Below, piece after piece: positions 52,413 through 63,319 of a DNA stretch of 64,000 bases; positions within the stretch are counted from its first letter, which is position 1; every line of letters starts with the position of its first letter. Source of the DNA: Eutypella sp. D-1 (Eukaryota > Ascomycota > Sordariomycetes > Xylariales > Diatrypaceae); NCBI GenBank assembly GCA_023313575.1, contig JAJTTP010000005.1:1054001-1118000 (forward strand), read 5' to 3'. Position numbers and translations under genes: made by a program. The notes beneath the pieces were generated by a model that saw only the letters and a list, made by a program, of their open reading frames with translations, was not told the origin of the DNA and made no database searches.

Positions 52413-55400
52413 ATGTCGACAGTCTACAAAGACGTGCGCTACACAACGAGGGAGCGGGAACGTAGCCCCTCATCTGACGATGAGAAATATAAGAGCACGA
52501 CCGTTAGACGGTATAAGGTCACTCCCGCCGGCTCCTCAAGCAGTCGCATTGAACGTTATGAGGAAGACGACGATGTCAGGTCCCGATACTCGCATTCTCA
52601 TGTAGGTGGCCACCCGTCCGGCGACTTCCTCGAGGTTGATCGTCGGACCACGTACACCACCGACCGCCCGAGGCCTACCTATGAGAGCCCCACGAGCCCT
52701 CGGGATCGCGAGTTTAGCTATTACCGCGATGACGGTGACAAGTACCGTTCCGTCAAGTACGAGTCTCGCTCAAGGGAGCGTCGCTATCCTTGGGAGGATG
52801 CTCCTGAGACGGAAATGCGTATCGAGAAACGAGTTGAGCGCTCTCCCGACGGTGACGTCAGGATCAAAGAGAAGATTGAGGAACGAAGAGAGGAGCCGCG
52901 AGATGTCAAGGAAAAGGAACTCAGAATCGAACGTCGCGTAGTTGAGAAAGACCCCTATGATGACCATCACCGTCATCACCATCATCATGAGTATGACCAT
53001 GACGAAGTGGAGCGTTACCGAAAAGAAGTTGAGTACTACAACGCACCGAACCCTCCCGCCTCTCCCATTGTCATTCGCAACAAGGCCCCGGAGCAGAAGG
53101 TCGTTGTGCACGAGGCCCCGCACCCGGCGCCCATCATCTATTCCCCGCCGCGCAACGAGCCGAATATCATCGTCTTCCGTGACGGGCACCACCACGAAGT
53201 CTCCCGTCGGGACGACCGCCGTGCAGAAGAGGAGTACTGGCGCCGCCGCGCCGAGATGGACGCTATGGAGCGCTATGAGCGCCGTCGCCGCGAAGAGCAC
53301 GACTACGAGAGTGACGGTGTCGACGAGGATTACTACGTGAAGCGCACCGTCATCAGACGTGACAGGAGCGATAGCAGCGACCACCACAAGAAGCGCCATC
53401 TGGCTGAAGGTGCCCTTGCCGGTGCTGGCATCAGCGCTCTCGTGGCGGGCGGTGGCAGAAAAGGCAGCGATTCTCATGGGCACCGCGGACGAAAGGTCCT
53501 CGCAGGCGCCGCTTTGGGAGCCTTGGGAACTGAAGTCGTCCGTCGTGCCAAAAGCGCTTATGAAGACCGATATGATGAGTACGATGATAATGATGACGAT
53601 CGCCACCGTCACCGAAGCAAGTCGCGCAGCCGGGTCAAGACCGGCCTTGCTATTGTGAGCTTTTTTTCATTGGGGATCGTCGTATTTTCATGCTACAGTT
53701 TCAACCCTATTATTCCAAAGACCATACTTGCTAACATGACATGATAGGGTGCTGCTGCCCTCGCCGTCGCTGGCGGTCTTAAGTACATGCAAGACCAGAA
53801 GGCTGAAAAGGAAGAGGCAAACCGTGGACGGGCTCGCCGCCGCTACTCTGACGGCAGTTACTCATCAAGGTCCCGTAGCCGTAAGCACAGCAGATCGAAG
53901 TCGAACACGGCGAAGGCTGCCGCTGCCACCAGGTAAGTGTTCCAGGTAGTCGTTGGTCTTTATACACGTGTAATGTTGAGTACGACTAATATCTGCTTTA
54001 GTGCTGTCGCGGGTCTTGTACATCATTATAGATCGAAGTCTCGTGGTAGCAGGTCACATTCCCGAATCCGAACCGGTAAGTGCTGCAGCCCAACTCTTCT
54101 AGATAATAGCTCTAACCATATACAGGCGCCGAGATCGCTGCAGCCGGTCTAACCGGCGCTGCAGCCAACAAGCTCTGGGAACGCCACCAGAAGAAGAAGG
54201 AGCACAAGAAGGACAAAGACAGAGGAGTAGATGACGACGACGACGCTTATTACAGCGACGACCGCCACGGTCGGAGCCGGAGTCGCAGCTACTCAAGGAG
54301 TCTGTCAAGATCAAGATCCAGGTCTCGTACTCGCAGCCCATATGCACGGCCATCAACGGCTGATAGAGAATTAGGCCTGGTTCCAGTGGTTCCTGGCGTG
54401 GAGTACGGTAGCCAACCCATCGACCTGCATGACGACTACGACCCGGCCGCCGCGGCCGCCGCTGATGCTCGGAAACACCGGCGCCGCCAGCACCACCGTT
54501 CCTCTTCCGCCTCGGACGACCCGGACGTCAAGAAGAAGAGGAGTCGAAGCCGGATCCGGGACGTCGCCGCCGGCGTCATCGGTACTGGCGCCGCCGCTAT
54601 CGGCATTAAGAAGTACCAGGACCGCCAAAAGAGTAAGGAACGAGAGGAAAGATCCCGCGAGAGGAGCCGAAGCCAGAGCAGGAGCCAGAGTCGGAACCGG
54701 AGCCGGAGTCGAGGCCTCGATGATTCCCGAGAAAGGAAATCGCGGGACCGAGATCTGGAACGGGGAGATCGTGATAGGGAACGGGACCGCGCCAGGCGGT
54801 CTCGGGATCGCGAACGCAGACGTATGTATCCCTCTGCCCGCTGGCTCGATTGAGAAAGGTTTTCTGAACTGACATGGTGACACCAGTATACGAAGAAGAG
54901 GCTGAGCCCGACCAGTACTACTCTGATTATGGTGCACCTCCGTCGCCTCTTCACGGGTCCGGCGGCTACCCACCGCCGCCGACAGGCCCGGCCCAAGCAC
55001 CAGGTCCCGTTCCGCCACCGCCGCCTAGTGGGCCCTCGGGCCCAGACGACTTCGTCCACCACCAGAACCATTCTACGATGAACCTGAACGCGTACCCGCC
55101 CCCGCCACCCCCGCCCATGAACTACAACCCGCAGGACTACGTGAACTTCCCACCCCCGCCCCCGGGACCACCGGGACCGCCCCCGGGCGCTGCTGGCGGC
55201 CACCCGCCGCACCCGTACCCGCCCGGACCTGAAAATGTGAGTCATCACCGGGTGAATTTCGATGACAGCTCTGTTCGTTCCACTCCTCATCACCATGATA
55301 AGCATAATTATCGTGACCGTGACCGTGACCGTGACCGTGAAATCCCTCCTCGGAGCACGTTGGCCGGCGAGCAGGGTGCGTCTTAAGTCCAACTTCAACA

Positions 55401-56448
55401 AAAAACTAATGCATATTGTTCCTTTTTAATGCTTTGGCACTCGTCATTCACATGGTTTATTTTGCTGCACTATGCTGACACGTTTTTGTTCCATCCAGAT
55501 GGTGTAGAAGGCGCCCGCGGCCGTGCCCGCACGCCCCTGTCACCGCCATCATCCCGGTCATCATCACCAACCCCGGGTCCAGAGCCGGCGCGTTCGAAGA
55601 GCGTCCCCGCCTCGTCCCCATCCCCGTCGACAAGAGTCAAGTTCATCCCACTCTCCCCGAAGTCGTCGCAGACGCTGAGGCGCCACCACCGGGAGACCTC
55701 CGCAGCCGCGACGGACCGCAAGCCCAGCAACGACAGCTCGTCGTCATCATCCGAGGAGCCGGACGGCCACAATGAAGATGGGCACGAGGACGACAGTGCC
55801 CATCACCGTCATCTTACCATCCCAAACCCAGCACGCCGCCCAGCCAGCTCCGAACTCTCTGACTCGCCTGTCCTGAAGCGACGCCGTAGACGCTCGCGCT
55901 TCGGCGCTGAGTCCCCCTCCTCGGAGAAAGGCGAGCCTAACAGCGATATTGAGGAGCTGCCGGACCGGTTCGACGAGTCGGGTCGGCCGCTAGATCCCCG
56001 GGATCCTGGCGGCTGGTCCAGCAGGTCCGGGGCCTTCGATTACCGGCCCCGCCACCGCCGCCGCCGCGCCCGCGACGACGGCAGCGGAGATCGCGATCGG
56101 GATCTGGACGAAGACGGGGACTGGAGCGTACGTGGCTCCTGGGGAGTCGGCGGCACGGACCCGGTCGTCGTCGACGGTATCGCTCGTACCATAGGCGACG
56201 TACTCGAGGGTCGCAAGAGCTGGGTTGGCGTGCTCGGCGACGTGCTGCTCAAGGGCACGCTCCCTGGGCTCGACGATGGTGGCAACAGTAGTGGCAGTGG
56301 AAGTAGCAGGCACGCGAGACGTCAGGCCGTCATCGATGACGAGGAGGACGGGGACGACGAGGACCGCGACATGGCGAGGAGCCGGAGGAAGGGCAAGGGG
56401 AAGAAGAGGTCCTCTTCATCTAATAGGCGGGACGAGAATATCTACTGA
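52413..56448 (+). CDS. DUF3824-type Ser/Arg- and Pro-rich protein
   Basis: Large fungal protein of unknown function. Six exons: 52413-53654, 53748-53932, 54002-54075, 54126-54821, 54887-55375 and 55499-56448, total 1,211 aa; introns of 93, 69, 50, 65 and 123 bp with CTAAC or CTGAC branch sites and closed phases. The N-terminus (MSTVYKDVRYTTRERERSP) is highly charged, with a His stretch (HHRHHHHH) and an Arg/Glu-rich presumed coiled coil. Then come four Gly/Ala-rich hydrophobic segments (LAEGALAGAGISALVAGG; VLAGAALGALGTEVVRRA; GAAALAVAGGLKYMQ; GAEIAAAGLTGAAANKLW, plus DVAAGVIGTGAAAIGIKKY) separated by SR/RS repeats, the pattern of DUF3824 (PF12868). A proline-rich part (many PPPPP) follows, then RVKFIPLSP, ELPDRFDESGRPLD and a C-terminal basic tail. 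The mix suggests a membrane-associated or scaffold protein; I cannot give a role. Family name is from memory. Confidence 0.85.
55310..55340 (+). repeat. In-frame (CGTGAC)n hexamer repeat
   Basis: About five copies of CGTGAC inside exon 5 of the DUF3824-type gene encode an alternating Arg-Asp run. Changes in copy number would keep the frame. Confidence 0.85.
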
Positions 56449-57177
56449 TGACGATGATGAAATCATGACGACGATTTTATGGAAAATACTCTGGGAACGG
56501 TCCTGGTTACGAATCTTAATGCCGGTGTCGAACGGTCCGTCGTTGGGGATGAATAGGCGGTGTCATGCATGTCTAGCCGTGATTGGGAGGGAGAAGTTCT
56601 TGTTCCTTCATTTGTTACGAATTGTCTTTCTCTTTACTCTTTCATCATGTATTTGCTCTATATATGTACCTCTTGCTTTTTTTTCAGTTTTCAGTTTCTC
56701 TTTCCTTGGTTGGTCGGGAATGATAATGTTTTCCTAAATCGGGAGGGAACTCGGTGTTTTCTTTGGATGATACTGACGTCGGCACGATGACGAACGATCT
56801 CATGACTAATGTTTTTCGATCTCCTATTTCTCTATTTTATATGATTAGAATTTCTCGCTCACCTTGAAGTTATCTTTACCTGATAGTTAATGTTGTGATG
56901 AATCCTGCAGATAATAATGAAGTCCAATTCAAATTTATATGGAACTTTGCCAAATCATTTTTTTCTCTTACCTCTTAAGTGCCCTTTGCAGCTTTTCTGA
57001 CATCGCCAGCTAGGCACGGCTGGCACGGGTAGTAAGGTGTCAGAATCGATGAATCGCTTCGCATATTTGGAGTTCACAGTAGTACAATAATTTAATGGTA
57101 AATATTGCTCTATCTGTTCCCGGAGTCTATATTCGCTTCAACTAGTAATTCATTCATTGTGCCCCGCCCCCATCCCC
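56449..57177. other. Convergent 3' flanks, no gene seen
   Basis: Spacer between two converging genes. It is T-rich on the plus strand and contains no convincing frame; it should hold both 3' UTRs. Confidence 0.55.
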
Positions 57178-58525
57178 TCACAGCTCGTCCTTCGCGGCGG
57201 AGGTTATTATGGGGTCGTCGGGCCTGCCGCTGTCGCGGTGCAGGTCGATGGCGTACTTGGCACGCCACTTCTCCCAGACGGACCAGAACTCCTTTTCCAT
57301 GCCGGACTCCATCTGGTCGGGCAGGACGACGGTATACTCGACGTAGAGCTTGCCGAACTTGGTCTCGTGGTAGACGGAGTCGCCATCCTCGTCCCACACG
57401 GGCATGCCCTCGCCTTCTATGGCGTCGACATGGCCCGGCTGGACGACCTCGCCGCGCGGGCGGCCTAGCCGCACGACGTGCCCGTCCAAGTGTGTCAGAT
57501 TGCGCGTCCAGTCGCCCATCCAGGCCTCGCGCAGTGACAGCACCTCGCGCCAGAAGAGGTCGTCGCCCTTGCGGCGGAAGAAGACGCCGTCGACGCGGTC
57601 CGGGTTGTCTTCCGGGTCGGGCTCCTTCTCGACGAGAGTCACATGTAGGTCGCCGGCGATGTAGTCGGGGCTGGCGTCGGCCTCGTTCTCGTAGACGACC
57701 TTGGCACCGCTGGCGGCGCCGCGGTCGATCTTGAGCGACACGGTGGTGGGGCGGCGGATGACGCGCGCGCCGTCGCACACGGGACATTTGTGGGGGATGG
57801 TCTTGCCGCGGCCACCGCAGGCGTCGCACTGGGTCTGGATCTGCTGGAACATGCCCGGGGCGAGCTGGTGCTTGATGATGCGGACACCGTGGCCACCGCA
57901 GACGCGGCAGGTATCGACGACGCCGTCGGCGGAGCCGGTGCCGTCGCACTCCTCGCAGATCTGCTGCTTGTCCCACTGGAACTCGGTGTCTATGCCTGAG
58001 TAGAAGTCGCGCAGCGTGATGCCCACGCGCAGCTCCATGTCCCGCCCCCGCGGCTGCCCCCGCTGGTAGTGACCACCGCCTCCAAAGAACCGGCTAAACA
58101 GGTCGAATGGGTCATGGTGTTGCCGTCCGGCCCCGCCTCCCTGCTGCCGCTGCTTCAGACCTTCATGCCCGTACTGATCATATATCTTGCGTGATTCCGC
58201 GTCGATAAGCGCCTCGTAGGCTTCGGATACCTCGACGAACTTGCCTTCGGCGGTTGGGTCACCCCTGTGATTGCACATCGTGTCTCTCGTTAGCCCCGAG
58301 TACATGAAAGTCGAAGAGTCCATAGAAGGACAGGTGGATACTGGTCTGAACTCACGGGTTCTTGTCCGGGTGATACTTCTTGCTCAGCTGTCGGTAAGCC
58401 GACTTAATCTGTTTGTCATTGGCTTTGCGATCTATCCCTAGGACCTTATAATAGTCCTCAGCGCAAAGTGCAAGCTGCGCCAGCCCTAGACAAAGCAGCA
58501 GCAGCGCCGCGCTGTGAAATAGCAT
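57178..58525 (-). CDS. scj1: ER-luminal DnaJ co-chaperone Scj1
   Basis: Hsp40 that stimulates the ATPase of the ER Hsp70 (BiP/Kar2) and binds unfolded secretory proteins. Two exons: 58525-58356 and 58264-57178 (intron 91 bp with a GCTAAC branch), total 418 aa. Residues 1-22 form a signal peptide ([20 protein letters not shown], then CA). The J domain follows ([13 protein letters not shown]), with HPD at 52-54. A Gly-rich stretch with [14 protein letters not shown] comes next, then four CxxCxGx(G) zinc repeats at about residues 160-226 ([32 protein letters not shown]) and the substrate-binding C-terminal domains. The protein ends in KDEL, the ER retrieval signal. The gene is divergent from prp2; a perfect UPR core motif sits about 450 bp upstream. 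Call is secure. Confidence 0.97.
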
Positions 58526-59821
58526 TCTCTATGCTTCGTGGTGATAATCGAACCGAGGCGGTCATGAAAGAGGACACATAGGGAGGGACTACGTAAAGAA
58601 ACTCGACGTGAGAAAACTCGACGGTGGGCAATCTTCCTTCTCTTGGAAGAGGTTGGCGTTAAAGACTGTCTGTTTGCAACATAAGTGATCTTTGCATCTA
58701 AATAGAAAATAAATCTAGCCCAGCATCGGGATCGTTTGATGGTTACTTGAGTACTCGAGTGCGTACTCGAGTGTGCACTTAAGAAAAATATGAAGTATAT
58801 ATGAAGTGTATATGAAGAGAAAGGTGATTTTAAGTTGGGATTGACCTCAGTTGCAAGAGGAAGAATCCATGTCTAGGTGGATGGTTTGGCCAGACATTCA
58901 GGTCTTCAATAAGTCCTGGATCCGGGGGGCTGTCTTGAGCTCTAAAGTTCCGTCATATGCCCTGGTTATGCCAACTGCCAGCGTGTTTAAAACGACCTGG
59001 ACTTCAATTGAACTGAGCTTAAAATACTTAGGACGATAAGATAAGGTAAGGAATTACACTAGAGTCTTGGCATCATAAATAGTGAAGCTGATTGGTTGGT
59101 GTCTTCTCAAAGGGGAAAGCTATATATCTTTCTCCGAATATAAGCATATCGTAGTACCAAGAGTACCTGGTTACCTCTGTACATATGGTAGTGAACGACA
59201 GTAATTCGATAGGTTTTTTTATGTTTGGTTTGGGAGTGATGTGGGAATTACATAACATGTAGGTATTATACATATGATATGACGGGAAGCGGTTTGTTTG
59301 GAGACAATAGTGACTTTGGATGTCGACAGAGAGAAATCGTGTAACTATGGTTTAATGTATATCATAATGTACTTGGTATTCGTATTTAAGAAGTATTCGT
59401 TTATCAGATTGCACCTACAACCAACTCTAGAGCTAACCCCCGGATCCCGATAAGACTAACTATTCTAAGTTACTTGCGTATGTATATCTGCACTTGGTAG
59501 GTATCTGGGTAGCTTGAGTGCCTACCAGCTACCTAAAGTGCCTACTAGCTACGTACCTAAACTGCCTGAGGTAGGTATAGACGCCGATGACCTCGGGACT
59601 TCGCGAGACTTTAACTTCTTCCACTTTGTCTCGCTTGTAATATCTTATATATTACAACCCCGACTACAACCCGATTACAACCAGGCCGCCGTCAAGCAAC
59701 AGCAGCACCCTAACTAGGGTCGCGTAATTGGCCTCTATTTCGGGATACACCTGGTCCCCAGCTTGATTTCTAAATACCTATTTATAAAGATCCAGCGTTG
59801 CCATTACTACCTTCCACTACA
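58526..59821. other. Divergent promoter region of scj1 and prp2
   Basis: About 1.3 kb without a recognisable gene. It contains repeated GAGTGYGTACTCGAGT-like words around 58745-58780, AT-rich stretches, and TAGGTA/TACCTA repeats near 59495-59580. It must carry the upstream elements of both genes. Confidence 0.55.
58979..58985 (+). promoter_or_regulatory. UPRE core CAGCGTG upstream of scj1
   Basis: CAGCGTG is the core of the yeast unfolded-protein response element bound by Hac1. Here it is flanked by AACTG on the left and GTTTAAA on the right, resembling the KAR2 element. It is on the plus strand about 454 bp from the scj1 ATG, a target class expected to be UPR-induced. Sequence match is seen; function is inferred. 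Confidence 0.45.
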
Positions 59822-62800
59822 ATGAGCGCCAAACGTTACGCGTTCGTTCCCATGGACGACGAGGAGGTAGGCCCGCAGAAAGTCGAGAAAGACAAAAAGA
59901 GACGGAAACACCGCCACCGAGATGAAGACTCCCGCCCCAAATCTCGTCATGCCGCCCGAAGTCGTAGCCGATCACGTAGCCGATCACCTCATCGCGAATC
60001 CCATAGGCATCGACCCAAGGCGCTTAGGAAACGTGATGATGATGACTATGATGAACGATGGGGCGATGAGTCAGAGTCAGAGTCACCACCGTCACCTCCC
60101 GAGGATGAGGCCGAGTTCAAAGAGTCTGCTTCAAAGCGCGTGAAACTGAGCCACGACGACGAAGAGACTTCCCGGAGGGGCGATGATGACCATGGCGATG
60201 ACCATGGCGATGGTTCCGAGTCCGACACAACTCGCGACCGAAAGGAGGCCGAGGCTTTTGCTAAGCGCCTGAAGGAACGCGACGAGGGAAAATCTAAGAA
60301 GACCGAAAGCAAGAGCACCAAGGAACGCCAACGGCTCGCCGACGAGCTCTCGTCAAACCGTGCCGCCATGCCAGACCTGCGCGAAAGGTCACGCCAGGAC
60401 TATCTAAAAAAGCGGGAGGCTGAGCGACTTGCCTTGCTGCGAAAACAAGTCGCCGAAGAGACTGCCGAGCTACGGAGCGGCGTACGACTGTCCGAAAAAG
60501 AGAAGGCCGAGTTCGCAAAAAATCGCGAGATCTTGAGACTTGCTGAGGAGCGCCTGCGGATCGATGATCATCGCGATGGTTACTATATGCCCGAAGATTA
60601 CATCACGGAGAAGGGAAAGATCGACAAGAAACGGAAGGAAGACGCTCTCTACAAGCGTTACGTCGAGAGGGACGAATACGGCCAGGAGAAGTTTGTCACC
60701 GAGCACGAAGAGTGGGAACGGGAACAGGCGCAGAAGGCGAAAGCCCAGATAAACCGCGCCGAACGGGAGTACGAAGGCGATTACGATCTGCTTTTAGACG
60801 AAGACCAGTTCATCCAATGGAGTCACGATTCAACCTTGGCTGGCGAGGGCAAGACGTTGACCAAGGAGCAGCGCTTCTTGGATGCGCAGATCGAAGCTGC
60901 CGAGAAGAAAGCCCTCTCTATTCAGGAGACGCGAAAGAGTCTACCAATCTATGCGTATAGGGAGCAGTTCATCGCCGCCCTCGAGCAGCACCAGATTCTT
61001 ATCATCGTCGGTGAAACTGGTAGCGGAAAGACCACCCAGTTGCCACAATATCTACATGAAGCAGGCTACACGAAAGGTGGACTGAAGGTGGGCTGTACCC
61101 AACCCCGAAGGGTTGCCGCCATGAGTGTTGCTGCACGAGTAGCGGAAGAAATGGGCGTGAAAGTCGGTAACGAGGTCGGCTACTCTATCCGGTTTGAGGA
61201 CAATACGAGCGACAAGACTATACTTAAGTACATGACCGATGGCATGTTGCTACGGGAATTCATGACAGAGCCCGATCTTGCTGGATACCAGGCGTTGATG
61301 ATCGATGAGGCCCACGAGAGAACAGTCCACACGGATATTTTGCTTGCCTTGGTCAAAGATTTATCGAGAGAGCGGCCAGACTTGAAGCTTTTAATTTCTT
61401 CCGCTACGATGAATGCCGAGAAGTTTTCCACGTACTTCGATGACGCTCCGATCTTCAACATCCCCGGACGAAGGTATCCTGTCGACATTTACTATACCCC
61501 GGCACCGGAAGCGAACTATCTGGCAGCCGCCATCACCACAGTCTTCCAGATCCACACAACCCAAGGCAGCGGTGATATCTTGGTATTCATGACCGGCCAA
61601 GACGAGATTGAAGCGGCAGAACTAGAATTAACGGAGACAGCGAGGAAATTGGGAAACCGCGTGAAAGAGCTGATCATATGTCCGATCTACGCAAACCTTC
61701 CCTCGGATCTGCAATCAAAGATTTTTGAACCTACTCCACCAAACGCGCGCAAGGTCGTACTAGCTACGAACATTGCCGAGACGAGTTTGACGATAGATGG
61801 TATCGTCTACGTTATAGACCCAGGCTATGTCAAGGAAAATGTGTTCAATCCAGCAACGGGCATGTCCAATCTTATTGTCGTACCCTGCTCCAGAGCATCT
61901 GCCAGCCAGCGGAGCGGTAGAGCTGGTCGCGTAGGCCCTGGAAAGTGCTTCCGACTTTATACGAAGTATGCCTACTTCAATGAGATGGAAGAGTCGACGA
62001 CACCGGAAATCCAGCGGACGAATCTGAACGGCATCGTTCTACTTCTGAAGTCTCTTGGCATCAACCAACTTCTCGAATTTGAGTTTATGGACCCACCCCC
62101 TACCGAGTCTCTGATCGGTGCTCTCAACCAGCTTTTCGCTCTTCAAGCGCTGAACCACAAGGGAGAGTTGACCAAGGTGGGACGGCAGATGGCGGAGTTC
62201 CCCACTGATCCGATGCTCGCCAAGGCCGTTCTCGCCGCAGACAAGTTTAAGTGCGTGGACGAGGTCTTGTCGATCGTGTCGATGCTCAGCGAAGCCTCCG
62301 CGCTGTTCTTCCGGCCCAAGGACAAGAAGATACACGCGGACAGCGCGCGCAACCGCTTCACTATCAAGGAGGGCGGCGACCACCTGACGCTCCTTAACAT
62401 CTGGAACCAGTGGGTGGAGAGCGACTTCTCCCCCGTGTGGTCGCGGGAGAATTTCCTGCAGCAGCGGTCGCTGACGCGGGCGCGGGATGTGCGGGACCAG
62501 CTGGCGAAGCTGTGCGAGCGCGTCGAAGTCGCGCCGTCAAGCTGCGGCGCGGCGAATATCGAGCCGATCAAGAAGGCGCTCACGGCGGGCTTCTTCCCCA
62601 ACGCCGCCATCATGCAGCGCGATGGCACGAGCTACCGTACCGTCAAGAACAACACCACCGTCTACATACACCCCAGCTCCGTGGTCATGAAATCAGACCC
62701 GCCCGAGAAGACTCTCATCTACTACGAGCTCGTACAGACCACCAAAGAGTACATGCGCAGCTGCCTGCCCATCGAGCGCCGCTGGCTCAGCGAGGTGGCT

Positions 62801-62875
62801 CCCCACTTCCACAAGAAGAAAGACATTGACGACCTGGACGATAAGAAGAGGATGCCGAAGCAGGCTGGCAGATAG
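59822..62875 (+). CDS. prp2: Spliceosomal DEAH-box ATPase Prp2 (DHX16)
   Basis: RNA-dependent ATPase that remodels the activated spliceosome before the first splicing step (S. cerevisiae Prp2, S. pombe Cdc28/Prp8, human DHX16). One exon, 1,017 aa. The start [15 protein letters not shown] is the first ATG in frame; the frame is open a few codons upstream without one. The N-terminal third is charged, with RS repeats and a coiled coil. The helicase core has motif I GETGSGKT (397-404), [16 protein letters not shown], motif II DEAH (495-498), motif III SAT (527-529), [12 protein letters not shown] and motif [10 protein letters not shown] (696-703). The ratchet/HA2 and OB-fold regions follow ([49 protein letters not shown]). 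Core wording matches DHX16, not Prp16, Prp22 or Prp43. It has no intron. Confidence 0.97.
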   Translation: MSAKRYAFVPMDDEEVGPQKVEKDKKRRKHRHRDEDSRPKSRHAARSRSRSRSRSPHRESHRHRPKALRKRDDDDYDERWGDESESESPPSPPEDEAEFKESASKRVKLSHDDEETSRRGDDDHGDDHGDGSESDTTRDRKEAEAFAKRLKERDEGKSKKTESKSTKERQRLADELSSNRAAMPDLRERSRQDYLKKREAERLALLRKQVAEETAELRSGVRLSEKEKAEFAKNREILRLAEERLRIDDHRDGYYMPEDYITEKGKIDKKRKEDALYKRYVERDEYGQEKFVTEHEEWEREQAQKAKAQINRAEREYEGDYDLLLDEDQFIQWSHDSTLAGEGKTLTKEQRFLDAQIEAAEKKALSIQETRKSLPIYAYREQFIAALEQHQILIIVGETGSGKTTQLPQYLHEAGYTKGGLKVGCTQPRRVAAMSVAARVAEEMGVKVGNEVGYSIRFEDNTSDKTILKYMTDGMLLREFMTEPDLAGYQALMIDEAHERTVHTDILLALVKDLSRERPDLKLLISSATMNAEKFSTYFDDAPIFNIPGRRYPVDIYYTPAPEANYLAAAITTVFQIHTTQGSGDILVFMTGQDEIEAAELELTETARKLGNRVKELIICPIYANLPSDLQSKIFEPTPPNARKVVLATNIAETSLTIDGIVYVIDPGYVKENVFNPATGMSNLIVVPCSRASASQRSGRAGRVGPGKCFRLYTKYAYFNEMEESTTPEIQRTNLNGIVLLLKSLGINQLLEFEFMDPPPTESLIGALNQLFALQALNHKGELTKVGRQMAEFPTDPMLAKAVLAADKFKCVDEVLSIVSMLSEASALFFRPKDKKIHADSARNRFTIKEGGDHLTLLNIWNQWVESDFSPVWSRENFLQQRSLTRARDVRDQLAKLCERVEVAPSSCGAANIEPIKKALTAGFFPNAAIMQRDGTSYRTVKNNTTVYIHPSSVVMKSDPPEKTLIYYELVQTTKEYMRSCLPIERRWLSEVAPHFHKKKDIDDLDDKKRMPKQAGR

Positions 62876-63319
62876 AGAAGGGATTTTACGATATATTGAT
62901 GGAACACGTATCATCTGCTAGCGGGAAGTTGATTAGCTCAATGTTTCTACTACAATTTGAAAATAGTGTGTCTGATGCGAAGGGTCAAAATGTTCACAGT
63001 TCACAGCAAGCGTACCCTCCCTGAGTAAACTTGGAAAAGGTGAGTGAGTAGATATTGAATCCAAATCGTACATTCCGTATGACCGTCATGATACCCAAGT
63101 ACATATATACCTAAACCCCTTTGCTATGCAACCTTCCGTTCATTAGTTCCTTTTCATCCTATTCCCACCGATAAACTCCCGTCAAGTCCGTGCAAGTCTA
63201 ACAAGAAGAACAACGAGATCCTTCATTCCTGCAAACGCTAGACCCGATTTTTGGGCCGAGTAAGAAAAACAACAACGGAGAAAGACGGGCAAATATCAAA
63301 CAGCATCAATCAACGACGC
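62876..63319. other. Convergent 3' flanks of prp2 and the kelch-like gene
   Basis: A 444-bp spacer between two stop codons, AT-rich in places, with no convincing frame. Confidence 0.55.

Noticed and set aside
52770..53612. Minus-strand frame of 280 codons
   Set aside because: Opposite strand of exon 1 of the same gene; Val/Ile-rich text results from Asp/His/Arg codons read backwards.
54371..55401. Long minus-strand frames of 215 and 321 codons
   Set aside because: They are mirrors of the Ser/Arg/Pro-rich coding repeats of the plus-strand DUF3824-type gene; composition is explained by that strand.
57105..57976. Plus- and minus-strand Arg-rich frames of 209 and 288 codons over scj1
   Set aside because: Out-of-frame readings of the GC-rich scj1 exon; no family resemblance.
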